From: Diphasiastrum complanatum | Lineage: Eukaryota; Streptophyta; Lycopodiopsida; Lycopodiales; Lycopodiaceae | Assembly (NCBI GenBank): GCA_029204225.1 | Contig: CM055101.1 | Location: 38,297,374-38,361,373 of the forward strand | Direction of reading: 5' to 3' | DNA: 64,000 nt | Part shown: positions 1 through 11,494 of the stretch, in pieces | How the letters are laid out: every line of letters begins with the position of its first letter | Numbering within the stretch: the stretch's first letter is position 1 | Made by a program: the position numbers and the translations under genes | Notes under the pieces: generated by a model | The model's input: only the letters and a program-made list of their open reading frames with translations | Database searches by the model: none | What the model was told of the DNA's origin: nothing

Positions 1-2
1 GC

Positions 3-461
3 ATGCCCAAGGTCGGATCGGTTGATCCCATGCTGACATTTTTTTATTCTGAACAATATATAATTTCTGACGAGTACATAGCTAAAAAAATAGATAAATT
101 AGGCGGTCACTTTATATTTAATATATATTCGGCCTCATATATGAATTATTTTAATCCTGCTATCTGTAAGAAACTTATGAATAAGTCTTCGGACCTCACA
201 GACCCAATTGTCGAAGCTGGAAACAATTATTGGGTTCAATTGTATAAAAGCGACAATGTTTCAGGTGTTTTTGTTCTTACTCAATTTTTTTGTCACTTGT
301 TTAAGGACGAGCAATCAGCTTCATCATGTTTACGACCCATGCTAGGTGATACCGAAATTTTTGTTGTACCATACTGTCAAAAGCATGTATTGTTTTATTT
401 GGATTGTATGTATGATGTTTTGTTATTTATGTTTGTATTTTTTTCATTTACATATCGTTGA
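3..461 (+). CDS. hypothetical coding relic, 152 codons
   Basis: Open frame of 152 codons from the window edge, ending at TGA 459-461. I do not recognise it. Its composition is protein-like in the first 120 residues (motifs NNYWVQLYKSDN and DEQSASSCLRPMLGD) and becomes a hydrophobic run at the C-terminus (LLFMFVFFSFTYR) that looks like read-through into non-coding DNA. A further in-frame stretch at 1001-1114 on the same strand (QEMIKIFLTNATS...) could be a later exon, but I see no convincing splice chain between them. It may be a fragment of a transposon-borne ORF. It may start upstream of the window. Confidence 0.25.
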   Translation: MPKVGSVDPMLTFFYSEQYIISDEYIAKKIDKLGGHFIFNIYSASYMNYFNPAICKKLMNKSSDLTDPIVEAGNNYWVQLYKSDNVSGVFVLTQFFCHLFKDEQSASSCLRPMLGDTEIFVVPYCQKHVLFYLDCMYDVLLFMFVFFSFTYR

Positions 462-1636
462 CTATTTGGCCGTTTGCATTCATCACTAAACTGTACATAT
501 TATATCACTAAGAGTAGATGAAGCTGGTTTGTGCAATCCAAGGGTGCTGAGAATGAACTCTTTGAGATCAACACACCTCAATGTCGACATTGAGATGTAC
601 AAAAGCATGATCGTATATTTTCCAATTAAGGCCATGTGTGTAGCAAAGCACATAGAGATAATAGACGCATAGGTAACCAATTTTTCAATTACTTTTTTCG
701 TGATGCAAATTGCAATATAAAAAAATGTGAAACTAACATTCTCAATTTTGATTCTCAGTCCTCTCAGCCAGTTGACTCATTCGGTCGTGGCTGGTATGCC
801 ATTAAAAATGTAAAGTGCTTTGGAGTGGTTCGTTAGCCAAGGTGAAAATGTCTATATACGTTAGGTAATTTGAGTTTGGATGTACAATGATTTTATTTAT
901 ATGATTTTTTATTTTTGTGTATTTGTCTAACTTATCTATTGTTGATGATTTGCAGTTTGCCTGTCCAAAATTCACACAAAATGACATATTTGAATTTTGA
1001 CAAGAGATGATTAAGATTTTCCTCACTAATGCAACATCGGTGACAATGGAACAAGAAGTTGGGGAGCTTGCACTTGAAAGAGCTGATAGAAAAGAAATTC
1101 ATATAGAGAAATAGATAGATGGTCTTATTGAAAGGCCAATACAAAAATATTTACTTCAAAAATTTACATCAATGTGTACAAATGATGACCCTTTCGAGTC
1201 TTTTGATATTCAATTGTTGCTATTTCCATCATTTGATATTCTAATGTTGCTATTTCCATCTTTAGAAAGATGTAATTGTATATTGTACATCTTCCATTAC
1301 ACTTTTCTTGAACCTGCACATGAAAACAATGGAATTACATTTTTCAATAAACAATGTGGGTTAATCTAAAAGGAGGCAAAAGTTAACAGTCTAAAAATAA
1401 CAAGGAAAGTTAAGCTCACCAATATTGTAGATTTACTGATCCATCAAAGCTTTATTCTGTTTCGACAATTTCTATGCTTGACATTAAAACTTTGCATGGG
1501 ATATGATCTTCTTGCCTTGTTCTGATTTGCATTAACATTACAAATAATCTATCAATAAATCATTGTTAATAAATAACAAGATAATAATTACATAACAGAC
1601 TATTCAAATACAAAAACGTACCATTCTTCCATTTAC
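462..1636. other. no clear gene; degenerate coding and a 30-bp tandem pair
   Basis: AT-rich stretch. It holds one short + strand block with coding character (1001-1114, closed by TAG at 1112-1114) and a near-perfect tandem pair of about 30 bp at roughly 1200-1260, in which TTTGATATTCxAxTGTTGCTATTTCCATC occurs twice. No RNA gene or complete ORF was seen. Confidence 0.4.
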
Positions 1637-1891
1637 TCAAAAATCATAGTTTTGAGGGATGTCAAATTGGAGCATTGTCAGTTCTGATCGTATATATTTT
1701 AGACTCCAGTCCTCCTCCACTTCAATTGTCGCAATAATAATCCCATTTTGCTTCACCTCTATTTGCATTTGCTCACAATGGTTCACTTTAAAGTCTTGAT
1801 CTAATGCCTTCCATTCATTATTAACTCTAATCCATCTTCTATAATAAAACATAAAAGAAAGCATTTGTTTTATACTTGTGATTGCATGCAA
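1452..1891 (-). pseudogene. VEEDW-module relic, copy 1
   Basis: Minus-strand frame 1891-1637 encodes about 80 residues: KQMLSFMFYYRRW, then ALDQDF, then IEVEEDWSLKYIRSELTML and PQNYDF, followed by a stop and VNGRM. A second block at 1526-1452 (25 codons including stop) reads IRTRQEDH...IEIVETE. The same order of motifs, with a second block of exactly 25 codons, occurs on the minus strand at 12,159-12,650. Two copies sharing protein-level but little nucleotide identity imply a once-selected module. I do not recognise the family; the strand/helix pattern (hydrophobic strand, VEEDW, helix, DFxF.VNG, basic QE/HE) could be a ubiquitin-like fold, which is inference. It is broken by a stop and an unclear splice phase. 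Confidence 0.4.
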
Positions 1892-2221
1892 TTTTATGTG
1901 TAGAATGATCTATAATTGCTATTTTCAGATCCACACGTGTGAAATATAGTAGCTTTCTGGTTTTGTATGGACAACAACAATACTTTATTATTTCATCCAA
2001 GTTTGATCAAGTTCTATTAGTGTTTGCATCTCATTTTGTGTGTAGATGCTGATTTTTTTACATTGGTGAAAATGGTAGTGTATTTCTCTTTCTAACCAAA
2101 GATCTTTCAAGTGGTTCGGATCATAATGATCTGAAAACTTTCACATTACATTTGACTGGTCTTACGTTCCTAATGTCAAGCATGATTGGTATTTTTCTTA
2201 TGATGTATTCTGTAAGAGTAC
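1892..2221. other. no feature seen
   Basis: AT-rich sequence without a usable ORF, repeat or RNA signature. Confidence 0.4.
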
Positions 2222-3416
2222 CCTTAGGATTAAGGCTAGGTGCCTTTGGATAAGGACAGACAAGTGACTATACCTTGGTCGGAGGTATGGAATCAAGTTA
2301 CCCCTGGATAAGGGGTCCCCTCAGGATTAAGGATATGTGCCTTTAGATTAAGCTACTAGTGTCCTTGGTTAAGGGCAGGTAGGTGTCTATGCCTTGGTCG
2401 GAGGTATGGAACCTAGTGAGGTGTTAGAAAGTCATTACCATGGGTGTATTGGCTTTTTTTCTAAACCTTGGGCCTCAACCTTGAACCACATCACTTTATT
2501 GGTCTTGGATAAAAGTATACAGGCACAACTTGGGCAATGGGACCTAGTAGGAGGGCAGACTTCCAAGTGGTCCATTGGGTTCCCAACTCCCACAAGACAA
2601 GCATAAGAGTCATAGGTTATGGAAGAAGTCTCTTGACCTTCCATAAGCCTATTGAAGGTTCTTTAACTCCCCTAGGCCTCTCTCTTTCTCATTGGTTGTG
2701 CATGGAAGTCCATAGTATATTGGAGGGTGACAATTGCCATCTATACGAGGGGAGGAGGGCACCCATTGGGAGGAGGAGAGATATCTCTTGTTTGCTATGC
2801 TTATGCTCTAGTGTGGCTACTAGTGTATAGAGTGTTTTCTTGTGTGTAGTATGCTTAGGGTGTCATGTGCTGCATGTAATTAGCCCATGAGCTTTCTAAT
2901 GAATTGCCAAATATAGCCATGGAGCTAAATTAGATTAGAGCTGGTCAATAGGATAGTTAATAAAGTGGCTCGAACAACCTTGCTATAATTGTGAATAGCG
3001 GAATTGTAATAATGGTTGCAAGGCCCAATTTAGCTAAATAAGACCCCAAAATTATAGTAGAGGCAAAATGATCGCTATAAATAGCCGATCTTGTGCTAAA
3101 TTTGGAGGCTATTGTTCATTTTGTAATTTTGAGTTTTAAGAGATCTTGGAACTTCTCTTAGAGAGCTTTCTTGATGAAGAAACTGGTTCATGTGCCTAAA
3201 ATCACATGAGATCTATGATCATGCTCTAGAATCAGGCCCCTATCCTTTGAATGATCAATAATCATGAATAACGATACCTTACTTTGCCTATTTTGGTGAA
3301 GTTTTGCTACTTTTAATTATTTTCTTGATTTTTGACTAGTTTCTTGATTTCTTGCACTTCCATTGTAATTTGATCTTTAATGAATGGATTAGATGTTTGA
3401 ATGCTAAGGTTGGCAC
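2222..3416 (+). repeat. probable 5' LTR of an LTR retrotransposon
   Basis: The right edge is set by the primer binding site that begins 10 bases later (3427). The stretch ends GTTGGCACA. It carries a partly duplicated inner motif (CCTTGGTCGGAGGTATGGAA at about 2273 and again at 2392) and shares 2372-2860 with 4572-5016. The left edge is not certain; TGTAAGAGTACCC near 2210 is a candidate. No coding capacity is supported: the short ORFs here overlap on both strands and resemble nothing. Confidence 0.5.
2372..2860 (+). repeat. direct repeat copy A
   Basis: Begins AGGGCAGGTAGGTGTCTAT and ends TAGTATGCTTAGGG. Copy B lies at 4572-5016 in the same orientation with few substitutions and some small deletions. 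It is part of the LTR-like region upstream of the primer site at 3427, so the pair most likely reflects two partial LTRs of one element. Confidence 0.75.
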
Positions 3417-3426
3417 ATGACAATTT

Positions 3427-3438
3427 TGGTATCAGAGC
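3427..3438 (+). other. LTR retrotransposon primer binding site (tRNA-iMet type)
   Basis: TGGTATCAGAGC, the standard plant LTR-retrotransposon primer binding site complementary to the 3' end of initiator tRNA-Met. It lies just downstream of the LTR-like stretch ending near 3416 and fixes the element as + strand. Confidence 0.8.
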
Positions 3439-4286
3439 ATTAGATCCTTTCCCCATCAGATTTGGTGGTTTTTGTTAAATTTGATAGAGTTTCTTGTTCT
3501 AGATTTCCTGTTTCCTCAATTTTTAGCAAGATTTGATTCAATTTCTGACCATTCAATCGTCAATTTCTGTATAGTTTTTTATTTTTGACAGTAGATATCT
3601 CTTTTAGCTCTCTAGAGGTACTGAGATTTTTTGATTTGGAGCTATAATGACCAAGTTATGGCCATTTTAGCTATTTCCTTCCAATGTTAGTTAGTTGTAA
3701 TTTTTGCAGTCTATTTTTCTCCATTTTTGGCTGTACTTTTGGCCAAATTTCATGACGATAATTCTATAGGATTGTAGATCTCTGTCTTAGCTTGAATTTG
3801 AGCCAATTTGTAGCCAATTTGGTTGAAAATTGAGAGAGATATGACAACTCTTGTGAAGAAGGTCTAATTCTAGTTTTGGTAGAAGATTTGGGAGAGAATC
3901 TTTTCAACTTTTCATTTCTGAAGTTTTGCCTCTTTGTTAATTTTTTTTCCTTTCTTCATTCTAAAGTTTTCGCAGTTTCATTTAAAAAAAAAATTGACCT
4001 AACCCTACCTTTGCACAACCCTAACCCTACCTTCGCAATTTAGGGCAATTAAAAAAAGTGCAAAAAAAACAAACAGATACCCTGTCCAAATTTTTTGACC
4101 CTAACCCCAGGCCTGAATAAACAGTGAAGAAAAAAAACAAAAAAAACAGAGCCAAAATCTAACTCTCCCCACGCGTACCACTCCTTGGCACCCTTCGCTT
4201 ACCGCACACCTCCACCCCCTTCTTTTGCACCTCTCCAACTCTCCTCCAGTGCTCTCTCTTTCTCTCTCTTCAAGATCTCTTCATCC

Positions 4287-4363
<77 letters not shown>

Positions 4364-4571
4364 TCTCTCCCTCTCCCTGGTGCTGTCTGTCCGTGCCCAG
4401 GCCTGCGCCTCCCTCCGGATTTTGGAATATTCCAAAAAAGATTCCATTAAAAATATTTTTTGAATATTCTCTCCCTCCCCACAACGTGCCCGATAAATTT
4501 TTTTCCTGGTTATTCGTATTTCTTTGACTGGTTTTACATTTTTTTTGTTACGAGCACAACCTCCCTAGTTT
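3439..4571 (+). mobile_element. untranslated internal region of the LTR element
   Basis: T-rich leader-like sequence after the primer site with no ORF of substance. It contains a telomere-like pair of CCCTAACCCTAC words near 4000-4030, too short to be a telomere array, and the (CT)n tract at 4290-4360. No gag or pol was seen, so this is either a non-autonomous element or one whose coding part has been lost. Confidence 0.45.
4290..4360. repeat. (CT)n microsatellite
   Basis: About 35 uninterrupted CT units, flanked by imperfect CT/CCCT sequence on both sides. The Ser-Leu and Arg-Glu ORFs through it are artefacts of the repeat. Confidence 0.97.
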
Positions 4572-5016
4572 AGGGCAGGTAGGTGTCTATACCTTGGTCG
4601 GAGGTATGGAACCTAGTGAGGGGTTAGAAAGTCATTGCCATGGGTGTATTGGCTATTTTTCTAAACCTTGGGTCTCAACCTTGAACCATACAAGCACAAC
4701 ATGGAAAATGGGACCTAGTAGGAGGGTGCATGTCCAAGGGGTCCATTGACTTCCCAACTCCCAGAAGAAAAGCATTCAAAGAGTCATAGGTTATGGAAGA
4801 AGTTTCTTGACCTTCCATAAGCCTATGAAGGTTCTTTAACTCTCCTAGGCCTCTCTCTTTCTCATTGGTCGTGCATAGTATATTGGAGGGTGCCAATTGC
4901 CATCTATATGAGGGGAGGAGGGCGGGAGGAGGAGAGATCTCTCTTGTTTGCTATGCTTATGCTCTAGTGTGGCTACTAGTGTATAGAGTGTTTTTTTGTG
5001 TGTAGTATGCTTAGGG
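4572..5016 (+). repeat. direct repeat copy B
   Basis: Same orientation and order as 2372-2860, with a deletion of about 35 bases near 4688 relative to copy A. Beyond TTAGGG at 5016 the two copies diverge completely, so copy B or copy A has been rearranged at this junction. Confidence 0.75.
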
Positions 5017-5869
<853 letters not shown>

Positions 5870-6660
5870 GAGGAAATACTAGCTAGGAAGATAGTGATTA
5901 ACTATGTGAGCCTACATGGTATATTCCAAAGAAGGAATGACCATGTAGGAGCTAGTAACATTTTCTTGAATAATTGTAATAATTGTAATAATTGTAGACC
6001 CCTCTTAAAATAGTAAGAGTGATGGTGACCTCTAGTGGAAGGGCAAATTCCACATGTAATTTCTAGTTTGGTGGAATTGCCACTTGGGCTCCACATAGGC
6101 AGCCTTCTTGCTTATTTAAGGGCCCCCCTCTCTCGTGAGAGAGCTTTGATTGTATTTCAAGCTCTCTTGAGCTAATAAAGAGGATCCTCCACGAGTTCTT
6201 GAAGAACACTAAGCTCTTTGTTCATGCAATGCTCTTGAGTGAGGTTTCTATGAGCATGCTTGATTCCCTTACATTGTGGATTAACTAGGATCTTGTTTCT
6301 TTGTTTCTTGCTTAGTTGTGGATTAGGATTCAGTTCTTGTTGTGGATTAAAGTAGGATTCAGCATTCAAGTAAACTAGATAGGCTGGATTGTGGCATAGA
6401 TCTTGCATATTTCCTTACAATCCAGTTCTTGATTGTTCTTGAGTAATCTAAGCATCAAGTGATGAGTGTTTCTTGATTCTTAGATTGTTAAAATGATGCT
6501 AGGAATCTTGTTTCTTGTTCTTGTTTCTTGAATTTTGTTTTCAGTAGCTAATCTAGTTCTTGATTGTTCTTTAATTCAGTAGTTAGTGTAGGTTTGCTCC
6601 CTACTCTGAAACACTGATCCTTTTGAGTTGTAAATGGTTACATGGCTAGAGTATGCATGT
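5870..6660 (+). repeat. LTR-like promoter/polyA region upstream of gag
   Basis: Contains TATTTAAG (6113-6120), a plausible TATA element, and AATAAAG (6174-6180), a plausible polyadenylation signal, about 60 bases apart. That is the usual U3-R layout of a plant LTR. It lies upstream of a Gypsy gag fragment on the same strand (7514-7921). I did not find a convincing primer site between them, so the boundaries are open. Confidence 0.4.
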
Positions 6661-6832
6661 AGCTGAGTATCAAACCCATTCTCCCATTGATAGACGGGGA
6701 AATACATTGAAACTGAGAGACGCTTCTGTTGTTGACTGTTCTAACAAGAAGATAATCCATAACGAACTGTAACGTCAGAAGCAATAAAAGAAAGAAAAGA
6801 GACAAAGCCGTGTTCACAGAGGCAGTGAATCT

Positions 6833-7462
6833 GTGAACATTAGGCGCAATTCCACAGCTCCACGGACATTACGCAGCTCAAACCATTCTGATCCGTGCTC
6901 CACAACCATTGCTCTCCACACTTCCACGCTTTCATATCAGAGCACACCATTTTCAAATCGGCTTACCATGAACCGCACTCTTGAGCAGACGCTTCACGCT
7001 CCATTCCCAGCTGAGCCACGGTTCCATCTCAACCGGCACCAAAGCCATCTCTCACACCTCAACCAATGCGCTACAATCCTATCTCAACCGACGGCCATCA
7101 GAATAATCTCAACCGAAGCCCATCAGTTAGATCTCAACCGACACCCATCTCTCGGATCTCAACCGATGGCCTTCAATCCTATCTCAACTGACGGCCATCA
7201 ATATAATCTCAACCGAAGCCCATCAGTTAGATTTCAACCGACGCCCATCTCTCGGATCTCAACCGAGGCCTTCAATCCTATCTCAACCGATGGCCTTCAG
7301 ACTTATCCCAACCGACTGCCTACGACTCCTATGACCTTCAACGACTGCCATCACCCGCACAAAACCATCCTAGACCGCAATAAACCACAACAGACCGCAA
7401 TAGTCCTCAATCGACAACCACAGACCACAACAACCGTATTCCGACAACCATATCCACTGTAA
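6833..7462 (+). repeat. 25-bp minisatellite with 100-bp higher order inside an ORF
   Basis: The 209-codon ORF here is shaped by a tandem repeat. The word ATCTCAACCGA recurs every 25 bases or so through about 7081-7310. Every fourth unit is more alike (AATCCT ends units at 7080, 7180 and 7279), giving a 100-base higher-order period. Translation gives repeats of the type NPISTDGHQ..LNR. No domain is recognised. The ORF precedes a Gypsy gag on the same strand and is likely a leader or expanded gag N-terminal region of that element, not a host protein. Confidence 0.7.
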
Positions 7463-7513
7463 CCAGAGTGCACGGGCTTATTTCCACAATCCTACGACAC
7501 TCTACGAGCTGTC

Positions 7514-7921
7514 ATGGATCGCCCTTACGATCCGAATACTACAGAGGACTATCCACCTGAGATGGTCTCCCCATCCACCGAACAGGCTCTATTCAACAGG
7601 TATTCCCTAATGAGATCCCAAGTCCAAGAGCCATCCACAAACCCATTCGACAGATGGGAACCTATGCGTTATGAAGCTCCATACGAACGACCACAATTTC
7701 ATGCTGCCGAATCCTCACATGCACGAGTTCACTTAAACGGAGCTTTCGCAAATAATGTTCCACGTATTGAAAAAAGGACCCCAAAGCTAGACTTACCTAA
7801 GTATGATGGTAACACTGATCCTCAAAGATTTCTCCAAGTCTTTGAGAACGCATGTGACGTCTACGACGAGACTTCACCAGAGGCCATGGTCCAGCTCTTC
7901 TCGATGACCATGATAGATTGA
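7514..7921 (+). pseudogene. Ty3/Gypsy gag N-terminal fragment
   Basis: A 135-codon frame. Residues about 88-130 carry the typical Gypsy gag entry PKLDLPKYDGNTDPQRFLQVF followed by an acidic/aromatic helix region, as in the retrotransposon gag family (capsid). The N-terminal 85 residues are Pro/Glu/Arg-rich linker. The frame stops at 7919-7921, far short of a normal gag; no zinc knuckle, protease or RT follows on this strand, so the element is truncated here. Confidence 0.75.
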
Positions 7922-8286
7922 TTTAATTATTGACATTAATCAGTTACTAACTTTCATCATAAATTTTTATGGTATTACAAATGAGAATGTCAATAATAAG
8001 TTGATAGTTGTTCTCAAGTTAGATGAGTCTAAAATTATAAAAGGAAAAAAAATGGAAAGAATCAGTCTCACGATCATTAATGGAGCACTTTCAAATTTAA
8101 AAGACTCAGAAGGCCTCAATTTTAGTATTCAAGTCATAAAATAATATCTGGTGGTTGGCAGCATTTCAGGTATAGCAGTTCCTTCGCATAATCAATAGGG
8201 ATAGTCATTTTAACATGGATTTCATTTGGAAAATCTTCTATGTGTTAATATTATGAGGCTAGTCACGTTTTTGTATTCTCTTATAG
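7922..8286. other. no feature seen
   Basis: AT-rich sequence between the gag truncation and the next coding relic. No ORF or repeat was recognised. Confidence 0.35.
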
Positions 8287-9430
8287 GTGATAAAAGAAGA
8301 CCGTGACATTCTTTCATGGATGTTTAATAGAACGTCATATCCTGCCACCATAAAAAATCACATGGAGGGAGTTCTACTCAATATTCTTGGAATTAGCACT
8401 TTCAACATTGAGTGGCATTTAGCAGGAGATCTGAAAACATTAAAATGTATGTTCAATGTATCCCATAGAGCTAAATCTAGACACCCTTGTTTGTACTACT
8501 GCATGAAGACAGCAAAAGACATGACAAGGAGTACAAAAATATCAAGAGATCGAGAAGATCCTAATTGGAAACCTGTACTACCGATTTCTCTTCAAACTAT
8601 TTATATATGTACATTGCATGCTGATTTTGTATTATAGAAAAATTAATATATTCTCACGTCTTGTTTGCATGAAATTTTGAGCCAGAGGCGTCTGTGAAGG
8701 AAGCTATTTCCATATTAGAGGATGTGTTGTCCAAAGCAGGCTTACATAAAGGTCACATTAAAATAAAAAAAGATGACAAGCTATCAGGTAAAATAGGAAA
8801 TATTCCATGCAAGTCGAGCATTAGAAGATCCAAAGCTCGAAGATTTTTATCAAATTATTCTGACAAACAATCCAAGATTCAATACTCGGTTTGGAAAAAA
8901 ATTATTGCAGCAACTCAAAATTTCGAAGAAGAAGGTTCTACTCGTATACACAAAGTAGAAGTTTGAAAAAATTAGACAACATGGTGAAATACTTGAGAAA
9001 AGATAAATTTTCAAATACTGATATTTAAATGATACATAAAACAACCAGTGAATTTGTGGATGCAGTTCAAAGTGCATGGGGTGTTGATCATATAACACAT
9101 TATATGGTAAGATTTCGATGTTACACTACTATAGACAAATATGTGCAATTAAATTAGATACTTTTGGTACTGATTTAGATTATGTTTTTATGACATGCAG
9201 CACATATTACGACAACATTCGACATTCTTTGCAAAAAATAGTGGAAGTCTTAGCATATGGTCATCGCAAGGAATGGAAAAATCTCATTGGCAAGCAAGAG
9301 CGGCATTTCATAAAGTACACAACATGGTGGGACTAGCACAAAAAACAGCTATATACTGCAACTTGTCCAATGGTTTTATAGAAGAATCCAAATTCGTCAT
9401 AATACAAAATCGACGGATTATAAAAATTTT
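8287..9430 (+). pseudogene. broken multi-exon or frameshifted gene relic, possibly transposase-derived
   Basis: Three + strand blocks share coding character: 8287-8637 (motifs EWHLAGDLKTL and SHRAKSRHPCLYYC, a Cys pair after His-Pro), 8694-8966 (Lys-rich, KKDDKLSGKIGN, SVWKKIIAA) and 9118-9430. In the last, two frames overlap: one gives AYGHRKEWKNLIGKQE and the other LSIWSSQGMEKSHWQARAAFH, so a frameshift has split one sequence. The combination W..GDLK.L, HPC..C and SSQGMEKSH...FH reminds me of transposase-like proteins of the KDZ type known mainly from animals and fungi; that is memory-based and unconfirmed. No complete protein can be read. It converges tail-to-tail with the minus-strand gene at 9704-11022. 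Confidence 0.4.
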
Positions 9431-9703
9431 CAAAAAGCATGCAAATTTATACAAGTTAATAGGCAATAGACACACAATAAAATTTTGTATATTAAATGAA
9501 AATATCTACAAAGTACAATTCAGCAGTATCTACTCTACTTCCGATACTTTCTCTATTGAAAATTGCAACTTAGAATCATGCAACAATTTCCTTCTTTCGT
9601 ATGGATCCAACAACTCATAGTTTTCAAGCTTACTCAGATCAACGTAAGTAGCATACAATGCAAAATGAGATGATCTGAGCATGGAATTCACTGGTTCATA
9701 TCC

Positions 9704-11022
9704 TTAAATTTTAACCGCAATGGTTTTCTCTACAAAAATTATTTTATGCACCTTATTAAAATTATGTCCTCCAAGAAAATGAGACAGTCCCTTGATTTCC
9801 ATAATCATAGTCTCACCACCATGTTGATGAAACTTTGAATGGGCAACACTTATCTCATTATTCTTGAAGAACTTCAAATAGTGCCCCAGTGCATGATCTC
9901 TTGAAAATTCTAAAGCAGAAGATCTCTGCTCTCCTCGATGAATTGCAAAATCGTCAAGAAAAATGATTTCCTGAAATGAAAAAAAAACAAATTAAGCTCC
10001 AATATATAATCTGACATAACGAATCTACTAGTACATGACACGATACAAAAACTTACGCATTCGGCTTTTGATGTCAATATTGTTGGTGAATAGACAGTTG
10101 GTTGTGGAAAAACAAATTGACTTTGGATTCTGAAAAACTCCTCCTCAGAAGGTAGATCATCTTCTTTGTTGCGCATTTCCTCCACAACCATTTTCAAGCA
10201 ATCTTTCCTTGAATAAAACTTATCATTATGTACATCGTCAACACTAGGGAGAAGATCATCAGCGTCAAAATCAATTATATCCAAAAATTCATCAAGCTCT
10301 TTGTTCAAAATGCAAAGAGTCTCAGCTTCAGTGAAATCAAAAAGATCCGATATATTCGATATTATCAAAAAAGAATTATTATCTATATTATAAGTAGGCA
10401 AAGTGATCAAAGATTTATCAGAAGGAGAAAGGGTAGTGGGTGTTCTAGTAAACGATGCCCTATTTCGAGTAGGATCAAAATCTGAACAATCATCTAAATT
10501 AATGCTCTTATCAATAAAAAAAATATCTATATCTACAATCTTTGACTTTTCAGACTTTGTACCACTGGAAGAAGCAGCATCAGAAGTGGAAGGGCTAGCT
10601 TCCAAATCGTCAGAAATATTTAACAAAAGAAAAAAAACAAATGCAGATTGAAAATCAACAAATCTACATTTTTTATTGTGAATTGGACACTCATCTACAG
10701 AGTTGAAATCATTATGTAACTCGGTGAACATTCTGTCAAGCTTAGCTTTATAGTTATGCTTGTCGAGTGCCACCAGGTCCTGATAATGAATCATGTCCTT
10801 ACTCTGAGATTTGAATAATGGAGTACTGAGCAGAGACTCAAATCTGAAATAAATCTTAGAAGAAAGAGATTTGAGTGTCTCCACACTAGGACCCTCAGTA
10901 ATAGAAGAAAGAATAAAAAGAAAAGGAGAAAAAAGAGATTTGAAATACTCCAAATTATCACTAATACCAAATTCATGAAAAAAAAAAAGCAAACTAGAAT
11001 CAAAATTAGACATTTTAAACAA
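9704..11022 (-). CDS. two-exon gene of unknown function, about 410 residues
   Basis: Exon 1 runs 11022-10057 (322 codons) and exon 2 runs 9970-9704. The intron, 10056-9971 (86 bp), has a good GTAAGT donor and TTTCAG acceptor and keeps phase 0. The product is acidic and Ser/Asp-rich in the middle (SPSTSDAASSSGTKSEKSK, EFLDIIDFDADDLLPSVDD), with hydrophobic N-terminal segments (SSLLFFFHEFG, SPFLFILSS). Exon 2 encodes EIIFLDDFAIHRGEQRSS and later HQHGGETMIMEIKG, then a TAA at 9706-9704. The frame stays protein-like after that stop (ATYVDLSKLENYELLDP), so the stop may be premature. No family is recognised. A TATAAATA box and three CACGTG words lie upstream (see 11295-11460). It may be a host orphan or a transposon accessory gene. 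Confidence 0.45.
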
Positions 11023-11294
11023 AAACTACAGATGCAAAATTCCAAATATCGCTCTCAGGCGCAAATTGCAGGTCAGACAAGAACCTTAAAGATGTGCGCT
11101 TGAAAGAGAGATTAGAAATTAGGGTATCGAATCCAAGCGCGTGAACAAAGAGCAAAAAAGAAATGAGATGTAAGGCACGCTTGAATGCGATACCGGACGA
11201 GGCAATATCGGTTCCAGATGCGAGTAAGTCAATGAAGGGTAGTCAGTGCAAAGGGCACACTTGAAATCGATATTTGGCCAAGAAATCAAGAATT

Positions 11295-11460
11295 TGAGTG
11301 AAAATCCGAACCGAAAATGACCTATTTATAGAAAAAAATTGCACGTGTGGAGGAGTTACGAAAGGACATGTGTCGACATATAATTGGTCAGAAAGAATCC
11401 ATCATACAGACAATGATTGATCTGACATCTGTCACGTGCGAGAATGACACACGTGAGTGG
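11295..11460 (-). promoter_or_regulatory. candidate promoter with TATA box and three CACGTG boxes
   Basis: On the minus strand, TATAAATAGG occupies 11330-11321, about 300 bases before the ATG at 11022. The palindrome CACGTG, core of plant G-boxes bound by bZIP and bHLH factors, occurs at 11342-11347, 11434-11439 and 11451-11456, all upstream of the TATA box for the minus gene. Three copies in about 115 bases is well above chance. Expression itself is unproven. Confidence 0.45.
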
Positions 11461-11494
11461 TATAATTTACAAGTGGATGTAGATATTGAAAAGG

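Noticed and set aside
2394-2830. Overlapping ORFs on both strands in the 2.4-2.8 kb repeat
   Set aside because: They lie within the LTR-like direct repeat, are mutually antisense and resemble no protein.
4000-4035. Telomere-like CCCTAACCCTAC words
   Set aside because: Only two short imperfect groups inside an LTR-element leader, not the plant CCCTAAA array; no sign of a chromosome end or interstitial telomere.
10228-10651. + strand ORFs across 10.2-10.65 kb
   Set aside because: Antisense shadows of the longer minus-strand frame, which also has a good intron.
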